DNA from: Bacillota bacterium
Lineage (GTDB): Bacteria; Bacillota; Clostridia; Oscillospirales; Acutalibacteraceae
NCBI GenBank assembly: GCA_023416955.1
Contig: JAEZGM010000022.1
Coordinates: forward strand, 1-64,000
DNA length: 64,000 bases
Direction: 5' to 3'
Below the pieces are notes generated by a model. It was not told where the DNA came from. It did no database searches and was given only the letters and a program-made list of their open reading frames with translations. Shown here in pieces: positions 53,010 to 62,169 of this stretch (position 1 is its first letter; each line of letters opens with the position of its first letter). The translations under genes were made by a program, and so were the position numbers.

Positions 53010-53504
53010 TTAATCTATCAGCGTTTTAAGAACCTCCAGGCGAGGATCAATCTGATGCGTGTTGCAGTTGCATGCGCCTTCATTCAAATTTTTACCACAA
53101 ACCGGGCAAATCCCCTTACAGTCCTGTCTGCAAAGATATTTGGACGGCAGTTCCAGCAGAATATCGGCACGAATCAACTCGTCCAAATCCAGTTCATCGT
53201 TCTGAACTTCAACAAATTTTTCATCGTCGTCTTCCTGCAGAGATAAAACCAGTACATGGGTGAACGTATAATGATATCGCTTTTGAATCTGCTGCGTACA
53301 ACGGTCACACGGAATGGAAAAATCAAACGAAACATCGGCGGTTAAATCCGCAAATCCATCATGGCCTTTTACAGTCCCCTGAACCGATACGGGAGAAACA
53401 AACGGGTGGACTCCGTTGACCTCAGTCCCTGATAAGTCGAAACCGTAATCAAAAGAGATTGTTTCTTTCTCGTCGGAAAGAACTTTTTTTAAATTCAAAA
53501 GCAT
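53010..53504 (-). CDS. YceD family protein (DUF177)
   Basis: A 164-residue protein with CDRCTQQIQKRYHYTF in the middle and four C-terminal cysteines (CRQDCKGICPVCGKNLNEG), the DUF177 zinc motif. Its partners include rRNA processing and ribosomal protein L32; the role is likely rRNA accumulation. It starts 28 nt before rpmF with GAGGTG at its own start. Confidence 0.9.
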   Translation of the reverse strand: MLLNLKKVLSDEKETISFDYGFDLSGTEVNGVHPFVSPVSVQGTVKGHDGFADLTADVSFDFSIPCDRCTQQIQKRYHYTFTHVLVLSLQEDDDEKFVEVQNDELDLDELIRADILLELPSKYLCRQDCKGICPVCGKNLNEGACNCNTHQIDPRLEVLKTLID

Positions 53505-53598
53505 AACTACACCTCGGCGCTACATTCATTAATTATATTGGTTTCAGGACATTTTGTCAATAATAATTTTTCAGCAGCGGCTCATATTATCATAAAGA

Positions 53599-53629
53599 TG
53601 CTGTCGGGAGCACTTCGCTCCCGACAGCA
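53599..53629. terminator. Hairpin after the P-loop protein gene
   Basis: TGCTGTCGGGAGC pairs with GCTCCCGACAGCA. The U-run is weak on either strand. Confidence 0.6.
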
Positions 53630-53648
53630 CGAAGAACTATGCTAAAAA

Positions 53649-54065
53649 TCAAACCTGAACCGCAACTTTACTGACTTCCTCGGGAAGCTCGTCGCCGTCG
53701 ACAGAAACCAACAGCGTAATCTTTGTGTCGGCTAAAGCGGAAAGCGTGTTCATTTTTTCAATAAACACAGTCAGTGTCTTAATATCATGCCCAATAATTT
53801 TCAGAGTAGAATCTACAAAAATATCGGTTACATCATAATTTCCAGCGCAAATGCCGCTGACAAAGCCGCACAGTGCTTCCGCGCTCTGAATTCCATACGC
53901 GTCGCTGTCGATCAGCCGCGCCTGATGGGAGATGTCATAGGTCAATTTCAGGCCCTTTTCAATAACAACCACATTTCCGTTGGATTTTTCAATTGCGTCA
54001 TTTGCACGTTCGATTAGCTTTTTTGTTTTACCTGAACCTTTTTTGCCAACAATGAGAGTAATCAT
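53649..54065 (-). CDS. Small P-loop NTPase-like protein, unknown
   Basis: A 138-residue protein with Walker A at residues 6-13 (VGKKGSGKTKKLIERAND). A possible Walker B aspartate lies in VTDIFVDSTLKII. There is no other known domain; a KTI12-like or twitching-motility-like relationship cannot be confirmed. It stands between yceD and pgi, on the same strand. Confidence 0.75.
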   Translation of the reverse strand: MITLIVGKKGSGKTKKLIERANDAIEKSNGNVVVIEKGLKLTYDISHQARLIDSDAYGIQSAEALCGFVSGICAGNYDVTDIFVDSTLKIIGHDIKTLTVFIEKMNTLSALADTKITLLVSVDGDELPEEVSKVAVQV

Positions 54066-54133
54066 AAAGAAACTCCTCCTGCTTCATTATTTTTACTGTC
54101 CAGGGCGCTGACCCTGAACAGAGGGTCCGCGTT

Positions 54134-55474
54134 TTATTTTTTCAGTCTGGCTTCCAGCTTTTCCTTTTCGGACTCATAGCCGGGTTTACCAAGCAGGGCG
54201 AACATATTTTTCTTATAACTTTCCACGCCCGGCTGGTCAAACGGATTCACACCCATCATGTAACCGGAAACGGCGCATGCCTTTTCAAAGAAATAAATCA
54301 TGTATCCCAGCGTGTCCTCGGAAAAATCGGTTGCATGAAGCACGACATTTGGAACACCGCCGTCCGTATGGGCAAGAACCGTTCCCTCAAATGCCTTTTG
54401 ATTTACATACGCCATGCTCTTCCCTTCCAGAAAGTTCAAGCCGTCCACATTTTCGGGGTCGTTGCCGATAAACAGATCCTTCTTCGCCTTGTCAAACAGC
54501 ACGACGGTTTCAAACAAATTGCGCTTGCCATCCTGAATGAACTGCCCCATGGAATGCAAATCCGTTGAGAAAATTACGGAAGCCGGGAACAGACCCTTCT
54601 GATCCTTCCCTTCGCTCTCGCCGTACAGCTGTTTCCACCACTCACACATCAGGGTGTAGGCAGGTTCATAACTGACGAGAATTTCAATTGCTTTTCCCTT
54701 ACGGTAAAGAATATTGCGAATCGCCGCGTATTTGTAGCAGTCGTTCGCCGCCAGATCAGGATTACTCAGCTCCGTCTGCGCTTTTGCCGCACCGACCATC
54801 AGCGCATCAATATCGGCGCCGCTGACCGCAATTGGGAGCAGACCGACAGCCGTCAGAACGGAATATCTTCCGCCGACATCGTCCGGCACGACGAAGGATT
54901 CATATCCTTCCCTGTCTGCAAGCTGCTTCAGCGTACCGCGCGCCTTGTCGGTCGTGCAGTAAATGCGCTTGCGGGCTTCTTCCTTGCCGTATTTTTCCTC
55001 CAGGAAACTGCGGAATACACGAAACGCAACGGCAGGTTCCGTTGTGGTGCCGGATTTGGAAATGATGTTAATGGAAACGTTCCTGCCCTCGCAGATTTCA
55101 AGCAGTTCGCTCAGCGCGGTAGAGCTGATGCTGTTACCGGCAAAATAAATGTCGGGTGTATCTTTCTTCAAAGCATTGTAGTTGGGGGATTTTAAAAACT
55201 CAATTGCAGCACGCGCGCCAAGGTAGGAACCGCCAATTCCGATTACAATGAAAACATCGGTATCGGATTTGATCTTTTCGGCAGCCGCCTTAATTCGGGC
55301 AAACTCCTCTTTATCATAATCGGTGGGAAGATTGACCCAGCCGATAAAGTCGTTTCCCATTCCTTTTCCGGAATGAAGCAAATCGTGCGCCAGTTTTACC
55401 TGGGGTGCAATGGCAGTATATTCATCCTCGCGGATAAACTCGGACAGATGCTTAGTATCAAGTTGAACCGACAT
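54134..55474 (-). CDS. pgi: Glucose-6-phosphate isomerase
   Basis: A 446-residue glycolytic enzyme. Signatures are VIGIGGSYLGARAAIEF, SKSGTTTEPAVAFRVF and SVLTAVGLLPIAVSGAD (catalytic region), with the C-terminal His/Lys segments in AVSGYMMGVNPFDQPGVESYK. Length is typical of Firmicute Pgi. It may be transcribed with the P-loop gene that follows. Confidence 0.97.
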   Translation of the reverse strand: MSVQLDTKHLSEFIREDEYTAIAPQVKLAHDLLHSGKGMGNDFIGWVNLPTDYDKEEFARIKAAAEKIKSDTDVFIVIGIGGSYLGARAAIEFLKSPNYNALKKDTPDIYFAGNSISSTALSELLEICEGRNVSINIISKSGTTTEPAVAFRVFRSFLEEKYGKEEARKRIYCTTDKARGTLKQLADREGYESFVVPDDVGGRYSVLTAVGLLPIAVSGADIDALMVGAAKAQTELSNPDLAANDCYKYAAIRNILYRKGKAIEILVSYEPAYTLMCEWWKQLYGESEGKDQKGLFPASVIFSTDLHSMGQFIQDGKRNLFETVVLFDKAKKDLFIGNDPENVDGLNFLEGKSMAYVNQKAFEGTVLAHTDGGVPNVVLHATDFSEDTLGYMIYFFEKACAVSGYMMGVNPFDQPGVESYKKNMFALLGKPGYESEKEKLEARLKK

Positions 55475-55588
55475 ATTATACCCTCCTGCATATGGCTATT
55501 CTTTAATGATATTTTACAATATGTTGAAGGTATTTGCAAGGAGGTATACTACATTTTATAAATATTTCAAATATATTCGCAAATATAT

Positions 55589-56737
55589 TCACATCATTTT
55601 AAATAAATAGCTGAGGAACAGCCGGAATATTGAGGGAACCGTAATTTCAGCGACGCTGTCCTTGGCGCGGATATCGTATTCCTTCACCACCTCGTTCTCA
55701 AGCGTATAAGTGATTTTCCCGACGATCTGCCCCTTTTGAACCGGTGCGACAACGGGGTTCTGAAAACTGACCTGATATTGAATGTCCTTTACCCTGCCCT
55801 TCGGGACAAGGATGCTGCCGTTCGCGTCCGCCGTCGTTTCAACCTGTGCGTTCATTCCTTTCTCAACGAGTACGGGCGCCAGCGCTTCATTCGGCAGCGC
55901 CGGGGTCGTTACCGCCCAATTGGCAAAGCCGTAATCCAACAGTGTGGAGGCGGCGGAAAAACGCTCTTTTGTGCTGGGGGAACCAAGCACAACGGCAATA
56001 AGCTGCATTCCGTCGCGCTGCGCCGTTGCGGTAATGCAGCTGCCCGCCTTTCCGGTTGTTCCGGTTTTCAGCCCAGTAATTCCGGAATAGGATTTCAGCA
56101 GCTTATTGGTATTGACGAGCTGCGTTTTACCGTCGCGCAGATAGTCCATCCATGTTTTTGTGTAATCAAATATTTTTTGATGCTTAATCAGTTCGCGCGA
56201 CATTACGGCTACGTCGTAAGCGGAGGAAAGGTGCCCGTCTTCATCGAGGCCGTTGCAGTTTTTGAAGGTCGTGTCGTTCATACCGAGTTCTTTTGCTTTT
56301 TCGTTCATCTGCTGCAAAAATTCGTCTTCACTGCCGGAAACAAACTCCGCCAAGGCTACCGCGGCGTCGTTCGCGCTTGCGATGACGGTCGCCTTCAGCA
56401 TTTCGTCCACCGTCATGCTCTCGCCCGGCTTCAGCCAGATATCGGAACCTCCCATGGAAGCGGCGTGCTCACTCGCTGAGACGGTATCCGTTAGCTTGAT
56501 TTTTCCGGAATCCACCGCTTCCATCACAAGCAGCAGCGTCATTACCTTCGTAACAGACGCGATGGAGCGCTTTTCATGTGCGTTTTTTTCATACAGTACC
56601 TTTCCTGTCTGCGCTTCCATCAGCAGCGCTGACGGCGCGCTTACCTCCGTGTCGGTCAGCGCAGCTGCCTGAACCGGCAAGGCAGAAATCAGGATTAATG
56701 CTGATAAAAGGCAAGCCGACAATTTTTTCAACATCAT
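55589..56737 (-). CDS. D-alanyl-D-alanine carboxypeptidase (S11, DacF/PBP5-like)
   Basis: A 382-residue exported enzyme. A signal peptide (LSACLLSALILISALPVQA) is followed by the S11 catalytic domain with RSIASVTKVMTLL (SxxK), VIASANDAAVALAE (SxN) and TGLKTGTTGKAGS (KTG). It has the C-terminal beta domain and ends with amphipathic residues FRLFLSYLFKMM, which would anchor it to the membrane. The ATG at 56737 fits AGGAGG. It trims peptidoglycan stem peptides; a sporulation role, as for DacF, is possible. Confidence 0.94.
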   Translation of the reverse strand: MMLKKLSACLLSALILISALPVQAAALTDTEVSAPSALLMEAQTGKVLYEKNAHEKRSIASVTKVMTLLLVMEAVDSGKIKLTDTVSASEHAASMGGSDIWLKPGESMTVDEMLKATVIASANDAAVALAEFVSGSEDEFLQQMNEKAKELGMNDTTFKNCNGLDEDGHLSSAYDVAVMSRELIKHQKIFDYTKTWMDYLRDGKTQLVNTNKLLKSYSGITGLKTGTTGKAGSCITATAQRDGMQLIAVVLGSPSTKERFSAASTLLDYGFANWAVTTPALPNEALAPVLVEKGMNAQVETTADANGSILVPKGRVKDIQYQVSFQNPVVAPVQKGQIVGKITYTLENEVVKEYDIRAKDSVAEITVPSIFRLFLSYLFKMM

Positions 56738-56827
56738 TTCCAGCACCTCCTATTGATTACTTAATCTTATGCCGGAGAGGTGCCTTCTATCCATGAAAAT
56801 ACACAGACATCCCAAATTCTGCACAAA

Positions 56828-56877
56828 AAAGACTGTACTGCAAGATGAATGAAAATCCATCTTGCAGTACAGTCTTT
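56828..56877. repeat. Hairpin repeat, copy C
   Basis: AAAGACTGTACTGCAAGATG (56828-56847) and its reverse complement at 56858-56877 form a perfect 20-bp stem between hisF and the carboxypeptidase gene; the core TGCAAGATGAA is shared with copies A, B and D. Confidence 0.85.
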
Positions 56878-56980
56878 ACGGAAAAATTGCTTGTGGCTAC
56901 CATTGTACCCATATTTTGTCGTAATTGTTCTGGTCTTGCGGGTATTTTGAATCAATGTGTCACAGTTCCAAAATATTCTG

Positions 56981-57739
56981 TTATTTTCGAACCGGAATTC
57001 CTTTTTGCTCCAGATAGTCTTTCAGTTCAGGAATAGAGATTTCCCCAAAGTGGAACAGGGAAGCGGCCAGTACGGCGTCTGCTTTTCCGGCTGTAAACGC
57101 GTCGTAAAAATGCTCCGGCTTCCCCGCGCCGCCGGATGCAATGACCGGAATATCCACACTTTCAGAAACAGCGGCAGTCAGCTCCAGATCATACCCGTTC
57201 TTTACGCCGTCGCAGTCCATGCTGGTCAGCAGGATTTCGCCCGCGCCGAGCGAGGAGGCTTCTTTCGCCCATTCGACGGCGTCCCGCCCTGTGTCGACAC
57301 GGCCGCCGTTCAGGTAAACCGTCCATCCACCCTGTTCCCTGCGTTTTGCGTCAATGGCGCAAACCACGCATTGGCTGCCAAATTTACCGGCGGCTTCGCT
57401 GATGATCCGCGGATTTTGCAGTGCGGCGGAATTTACGGATACCTTGTCGGCTCCCGCGCGGAGCAAAGCGGTAAAGTCCTCTACCGTACGGATTCCTCCA
57501 CCCACTGTTAACGGAATAAAAATCTGCTGGGCTACCTTGCTGACGATATCAATTATAATGCCTCTCGCCTGTGACGACGCGGTAATATCCAGCAGGACCA
57601 GCTCGTCAGCGCCCTGTTTATCGTATTCTATGGCGGCTTCTACCGGGTCGCCGGCATCCCGCAGATTGACAAATGACGTCCCCTTTACCACTCTGCCGTT
57701 ATTGACGTCCAGACAGGGAATGATTCTTTTTGCGTACAT
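56981..57739 (-). CDS. hisF: Imidazole glycerol phosphate synthase cyclase
   Basis: A 252-residue TIM barrel that makes IGP and AICAR in histidine synthesis. Catalytic Asp residues lie in RIIPCLDVNNGRVVKG and TSMDCDGVKNGYDLEL, and phosphate loops read VGGGIRTVEDF and ASGGAGKPEHF. It follows hisH by 2 nt. No other his gene is adjacent. Confidence 0.96.
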   Translation of the reverse strand: MYAKRIIPCLDVNNGRVVKGTSFVNLRDAGDPVEAAIEYDKQGADELVLLDITASSQARGIIIDIVSKVAQQIFIPLTVGGGIRTVEDFTALLRAGADKVSVNSAALQNPRIISEAAGKFGSQCVVCAIDAKRREQGGWTVYLNGGRVDTGRDAVEWAKEASSLGAGEILLTSMDCDGVKNGYDLELTAAVSESVDIPVIASGGAGKPEHFYDAFTAGKADAVLAASLFHFGEISIPELKDYLEQKGIPVRK

Positions 57740-57741
57740 AC

Positions 57742-58359
57742 TTATTCCTCCAGAATCTGCTGCGTAAAGTTTTTCAGCATTTGCAGACCGGCCTTTCCGC
57801 TTTTTTCCGGGTGAAACTGTGTGGCAAAAAGATTTTCGCGCTGCACCGCCGCATCGATTCGTACCCCATAGTCCACGGTAGCGGACACAATTTCCGCTTT
57901 TTCTGCCTTTAAGTAGTAGGAATGCACAAAATAGGCATAGGGATTGGAATTAAGACCTTCAAAAAGCCCGTCCGGCTTTCGAATATTCAGCGAATTCCAG
58001 CCGACATGCGGAATTTTTAATCCCGTTTCTGCGGGAATTTTGAGAATCGTTCCTTCCAGCACGCCCAGCCCGTGTATGCCTGGGGCTTCCTCACTGCTTT
58101 CGAAAAGGAGCTGCAGTCCTAAGCAAATTCCCAGAAAAGGTTTTCCGCTGTCAATAAAATCAAACACCGGATTCACCAGGCCGGATTTCTGCAGACAGCA
58201 CATCGCATCGCCGAACGCGCCCACGCCGGGCAGCACGGCGGCATCAGCACGCCGCAGCTCTGCCGGGTCAGCCGTCACGCTGGTTTCAACACCGAGGTAT
58301 TGAAACGCCTTAACCACGCTTTGCAGATTTCCGGCACCGTAATCAATCACAGCAATCAT
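57742..58359 (-). CDS. hisH: Imidazole glycerol phosphate synthase glutaminase
   Basis: A 205-residue class I glutamine amidotransferase. The nucleophile is in PFLGICLGLQLLFESS (Cys about residue 78) and the His/Glu pair in ATQFHPEKSG. It releases ammonia to the hisF barrel. ATG at 58359 is behind GGAAAG. The two form a separate hisHF pair. Confidence 0.96.
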   Translation of the reverse strand: MIAVIDYGAGNLQSVVKAFQYLGVETSVTADPAELRRADAAVLPGVGAFGDAMCCLQKSGLVNPVFDFIDSGKPFLGICLGLQLLFESSEEAPGIHGLGVLEGTILKIPAETGLKIPHVGWNSLNIRKPDGLFEGLNSNPYAYFVHSYYLKAEKAEIVSATVDYGVRIDAAVQRENLFATQFHPEKSGKAGLQMLKNFTQQILEE

Positions 58360-58570
58360 AATGTAATTTCCTTTCCCTGAGGCTTGCCGGCATTCCAGTG
58401 GCTTTGAATTGCCTGCCCAACAATCTTTAATCCGTGTTTTCCGCAGCCTTCATTACAACCAGTGTTTTATCCGCGATGCTTCAGAAGGCGGCAGTCCGGC
58501 CGCTGCTTTTCGTCTGTATCATGAAATTATACATATATTTTATCACTTTACCTTACTAAAGTCAAGTTTT

Positions 58571-60085
58571 TCATTCCGATTCTTCATCGAAACATGCCCA
58601 AGCCCGCGAACGCTCCACCGCCCGGTGCCAGCGTGTCATCAGCTTCTTTGAATGATTTTCCCCTTCTGATGGAAGAAATTCGGCCTGCACTTTCCAGAGC
58701 CCATTTAACTCCTCAAAACTTTCCCACATGCCTACCGCCAGACCCGCCAGCATGGCGGCTCCCATCGCGGTCGTTTCTATGCAGGCCGGGCGGTAAACTG
58801 CGCAGCGGATCAGATCGGCCTGAAATTGCATAATGAACTTGCTCTTGCACACACCGCCGTCCACGCGGAGCTCACGGATCGGCTCACCAAAGTCGCTCTG
58901 CATACACTCGAACAGGTCGCTGCTTTCAAACGCGATACTTTCCAAGACCGCACGCGCAATATGCGCGTATGTCGTGCCACGTGTCAAACCAACGAATACA
59001 CCGCGCGCGTACATATCCCAGTAAGGCGCCCCAAGCCCCGTAAACGCGGGGACAAACAGAACTCCGCCGCTGTCTTCCACGCTTTCGGCCAGTAAATCAG
59101 CTTCGTGCGCCTCCGTAAACATTTTCAAACCGTCGCGCATCCAGTCAATCGCAGAGCCCGCGTGAAACGCGCTGCCCTCTAACGCATAAGTCACTTTCCC
59201 GTCTATTTTCCAGCCGATCGTGGTCAGCAGTCCGTGACTTGATTTTACCGGCCGGGCACCGGTATTCATCAATGTAAAGCAGCCGGTGCCGTATGTATTT
59301 TTCAACATACCCGGTTCAAAGCAGCACTGTCCAAAAAGCGCCGCACTCTGGTCACCCGCGATTCCGGCGATCGGAATTTCACTCCCCAGTACCGGGCTTT
59401 GGCACATGCCCACTATGCCGCTGGACTCCACAACCTGCGGCAAAGCGCTGCGGGGAATGCCAAACTTTTCAAGAAGGCGTTCGTCCCAGCACAGCTGATG
59501 GATATTAAACAACATGGTACGGGACGCATTGGAAACATCAGTCACATACGCCTGCCCGTCCGTCAGTGAATACACCAGCCAGGTATCAATGGTGCCGAAG
59601 CGGAGCCTTCCTTTGCTTGCCAGTTCCCTCGCCTCGGGCACATTGTCCATCATCCATTTCATTTTGGTAGCGGAAAAATAGGCGTCAATCCGAAGTCCTG
59701 TCGTGTCATAAATATAATCAGACAGCCCTTCTTCCTTCAGCTTTTCGCACTCCGGCGCGGTTCGCCTGCACTGCCACACGATGGCGTTGCAGATCGGTAC
59801 CCCGGTTACGGAATCCCACGCAACGGCAGTTTCACGCTGATTTGTGATTCCGATTGCCGCAATGTCCTCTGCCCTGACTCCCGCCTGCGCCACAGCTTCC
59901 CGTATAGAGTAAAGCTGTGCCTCAAGGATCTCAACGGCGTCGTGCTCAACATATCCGGGCTGAGGATAATACTGGTGAAACTCCCTTTGACCCATTCCGG
60001 CGATACCGCCAAACACATTGAAAAGAATTGCCCGCGCGCTGGTAGTCCCTTCGTCCAGCGCCAAAATATATTTTCCGATTTGCAT
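58571..60085 (-). CDS. glpK: Glycerol kinase
   Basis: A 504-residue FGGY kinase. N-terminal ILALDEGTTSARAILFN, IGITNQRETAVAWD, the FGGY signatures GVLFVPAFTGLGAPYWD and LRVDGGVCKSKFIMQFQADL are present. GGAGGAGG precedes the ATG. It phosphorylates glycerol to glycerol-3-phosphate; no glpF or glpD lies next to it. Confidence 0.96.
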   Translation of the reverse strand: MQIGKYILALDEGTTSARAILFNVFGGIAGMGQREFHQYYPQPGYVEHDAVEILEAQLYSIREAVAQAGVRAEDIAAIGITNQRETAVAWDSVTGVPICNAIVWQCRRTAPECEKLKEEGLSDYIYDTTGLRIDAYFSATKMKWMMDNVPEARELASKGRLRFGTIDTWLVYSLTDGQAYVTDVSNASRTMLFNIHQLCWDERLLEKFGIPRSALPQVVESSGIVGMCQSPVLGSEIPIAGIAGDQSAALFGQCCFEPGMLKNTYGTGCFTLMNTGARPVKSSHGLLTTIGWKIDGKVTYALEGSAFHAGSAIDWMRDGLKMFTEAHEADLLAESVEDSGGVLFVPAFTGLGAPYWDMYARGVFVGLTRGTTYAHIARAVLESIAFESSDLFECMQSDFGEPIRELRVDGGVCKSKFIMQFQADLIRCAVYRPACIETTAMGAAMLAGLAVGMWESFEELNGLWKVQAEFLPSEGENHSKKLMTRWHRAVERSRAWACFDEESE

Positions 60086-60276
60086 GGTATGGCCTCCTCC
60101 ACAATAAACTAGATAATATCAATATAGAATATATTATCGTCCGATTTCAATATAACTGCAATATACCCAAAATATGACCTCGAAGCAATCTTTCTATTCA
60201 CCGCCGAAAAAACCGTTTCACATAACAGGCAAATCCAGCTCGAGCTACTATTTGCATACTTTACGGAGGCTTTTTC

Positions 60277-60864
60277 ATGGATTATTTCTCACTTACCGGA
60301 ATTGCGTTGGGGCTTTCGATGGATGCGCTCGCAGTCAGCATCTCCACGGGAGCCGTAGCGAAAGAATCGACCCCCTCGTTCGCAATAAAAGTTGCTTTTT
60401 GCTTCGGCCTGTTTCAGGCGGCAATGCCGATGGCAGGCTGGGCGGTTGGAAAAGCCGGTGAGGATCTGATCGGCGCAGTGGACCATTGGGCAGCCTTGCT
60501 GCTGCTCGGTTACCTCGGCGTCCAGATGATTACGGAGTCCCGAAAAAAGGCCCACTGCGAAAAATACAACGCCAGACGGGGCAATATTCCCCTGAAAAGG
60601 TTGCTGGCTCTCGCGGTCGCAACAAGCATTGACGCACTTGTTGCGGGAATTATTCTGCCGACTGCCGTCGGCGCTTCCACCGCGATGCTGATGTTCACCT
60701 CTATTGGGTTTATCGGAATCATTGCTTTTGCAATATGCTTTATTGGTGTATATATCGGAAAAAAGTTTGGGATTCTTTGCGCCTCCCACGCGGAAATTTT
60801 TGGCGGTGCGGTGCTGATCGTGATCGGACTGAAAATTTTTGTGGAGCACATGTTTTTCAGTTAG
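60277..60864 (+). CDS. mntP: Manganese efflux pump MntP
   Basis: A 195-residue membrane protein with six helices and two repeats of the conserved acidic helix: GLSMDALAVSISTGAV and ATSIDALVAGIILP. Length and topology match MntP. GGAGG lies before the ATG. The stop codon TAG is the first three bases of the TAGGCCTTG mini-element. No yybP-ykoY manganese riboswitch was seen upstream. Confidence 0.92.
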   Translation: MDYFSLTGIALGLSMDALAVSISTGAVAKESTPSFAIKVAFCFGLFQAAMPMAGWAVGKAGEDLIGAVDHWAALLLLGYLGVQMITESRKKAHCEKYNARRGNIPLKRLLALAVATSIDALVAGIILPTAVGASTAMLMFTSIGFIGIIAFAICFIGVYIGKKFGILCASHAEIFGGAVLIVIGLKIFVEHMFFS

Positions 60865-60943
60865 GCCTTGTTTACAAAAGATAAAATCAGCCTGACAAAA
60901 CCAGTCGCAATTTTAGGCACAACAGGTTGGAAGACAAGACCTA
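60862..60943. mobile_element. Small inverted-repeat-ended insertion (about 82 bp)
   Basis: TAGGCCTTGTTTACAAA at the left and TAGGTCTTGTCTTCCAA (on the minus strand) at the right match at 13 of 17 positions. Each end provides the TAG stop codon of a flanking convergent gene. TAGGCCTTGTTT also occurs at 23241. It looks like a miniature element or a decayed IS end. Confidence 0.55.
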
Positions 60944-61972
60944 ATCTCCGTAGGCAAACGCCAATTCCTGAATCTGTTTCACCACCGCCTGACGCAGTCG
61001 TTTTGGTTTTTGCACCACGATTCGATCCCCGTATTGCAGCAGCCACTCCACCAATCCGTCACTGACATATACGCGTGCGCGAACGGTAAACGCGTTTTCG
61101 TCAAGACAGAAGAATTGGATGTCGTCGCCGAACTTATCCGCTACCGCCTCCAGAATATCCTTGGAACAGCGCAGCTCAACCTGCTCCTGCTCCCCGCTGT
61201 ACATATTAAAACTTCTTTTCAGGTAATCGGCGGTATCAAAATATGTTTTATATGGGCTGACTTCTGAAAACGGACGGGATTTCTGATCCGTGACGGCAAC
61301 CTGCTTCATGCGGTCCAACCGATAATTACTGACATTGTTGTATTTACCGTAATTTCCCGCAAGATAATACTTATCGCTCGCCCAGACCAGCGCATAGGGG
61401 CTGATGGTGAACTCCCGGCCTTTATCAAGCTCCGGTTTCCCGTTTATAATAACCTTATGATGATAAACAAACGAAATTTGCCGCCTTGTTTCAACCGCAC
61501 GGTTCACTGCGTCAATGCTGTAGTAAATTTCTTCGTTGTCAAATTTGATGCGGCGGTCAACATACATTTGATTGGAAACGCTTGCCGCCTGCGGGCGGCT
61601 TAACAGCGACTGCAGCTTTTCGGTAAGCTCGGCCGTTTTTTTATTGGTTATGAAGGGCGCTGTCAGCACTGCGTCCATCAAAAGACGGACTTCGGGCAGT
61701 TCAAAGTCCCGATTTGCGACAAAGAACCCCGGGTGCGGTGATTTTGCACGGATGACATCTACCCCAAAATCCATTAATACGGAAATATCACGATAAATGG
61801 ATTTTCGTTCGCAGGAAATACCCTCTTTTTCAAGCATACCGCAGAGATCCGCCGAAGTAAGGGGATGTTCTTCGTCCGAAAATTCGTTCAGAAACCGATA
61901 AAGATACAGAAGCTTCAGCTTGGAATTTCCACTATTTGCCGTATTGATCACCTCTCTGTCTGTTTTAGACAT
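60941..61972 (-). CDS. WYL domain transcriptional regulator
   Basis: A 343-residue regulator: N-terminal winged helix (DLCGMLEKEGISCERKSIYRDI) and a WYL domain (ISPYALVWASDKYYLAGNYG), followed by a WCX extension. WYL proteins often bind nucleic acids or nucleotides as ligands and control DNA damage or defence genes. No defence genes are next to it. Its TAG stop lies in the right end of the mini-element. Confidence 0.9.
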   Translation of the reverse strand: MSKTDREVINTANSGNSKLKLLYLYRFLNEFSDEEHPLTSADLCGMLEKEGISCERKSIYRDISVLMDFGVDVIRAKSPHPGFFVANRDFELPEVRLLMDAVLTAPFITNKKTAELTEKLQSLLSRPQAASVSNQMYVDRRIKFDNEEIYYSIDAVNRAVETRRQISFVYHHKVIINGKPELDKGREFTISPYALVWASDKYYLAGNYGKYNNVSNYRLDRMKQVAVTDQKSRPFSEVSPYKTYFDTADYLKRSFNMYSGEQEQVELRCSKDILEAVADKFGDDIQFFCLDENAFTVRARVYVSDGLVEWLLQYGDRIVVQKPKRLRQAVVKQIQELAFAYGD

Positions 61973-62169
61973 AGTTTATCATAAATTACCTTTATATTCC
62001 AATATTTTTATTTTGATGACCAGTTGCCCCACATAGAAAAATGATCAGATTTTTCACGGGACTTTTCAATAGAATGTTAGTATCAGGGCAATCGCTTGCC
62101 CGGGTTGTATTTCCCGGAATTGAAAGATATAATAAAAATATATAATGATTGTAATAGATGGAGATCGGA

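Noticed and set aside
60086..60276. A manganese riboswitch (yybP-ykoY) upstream of mntP
   Set aside because: The leader is short and lacks the two conserved loops.
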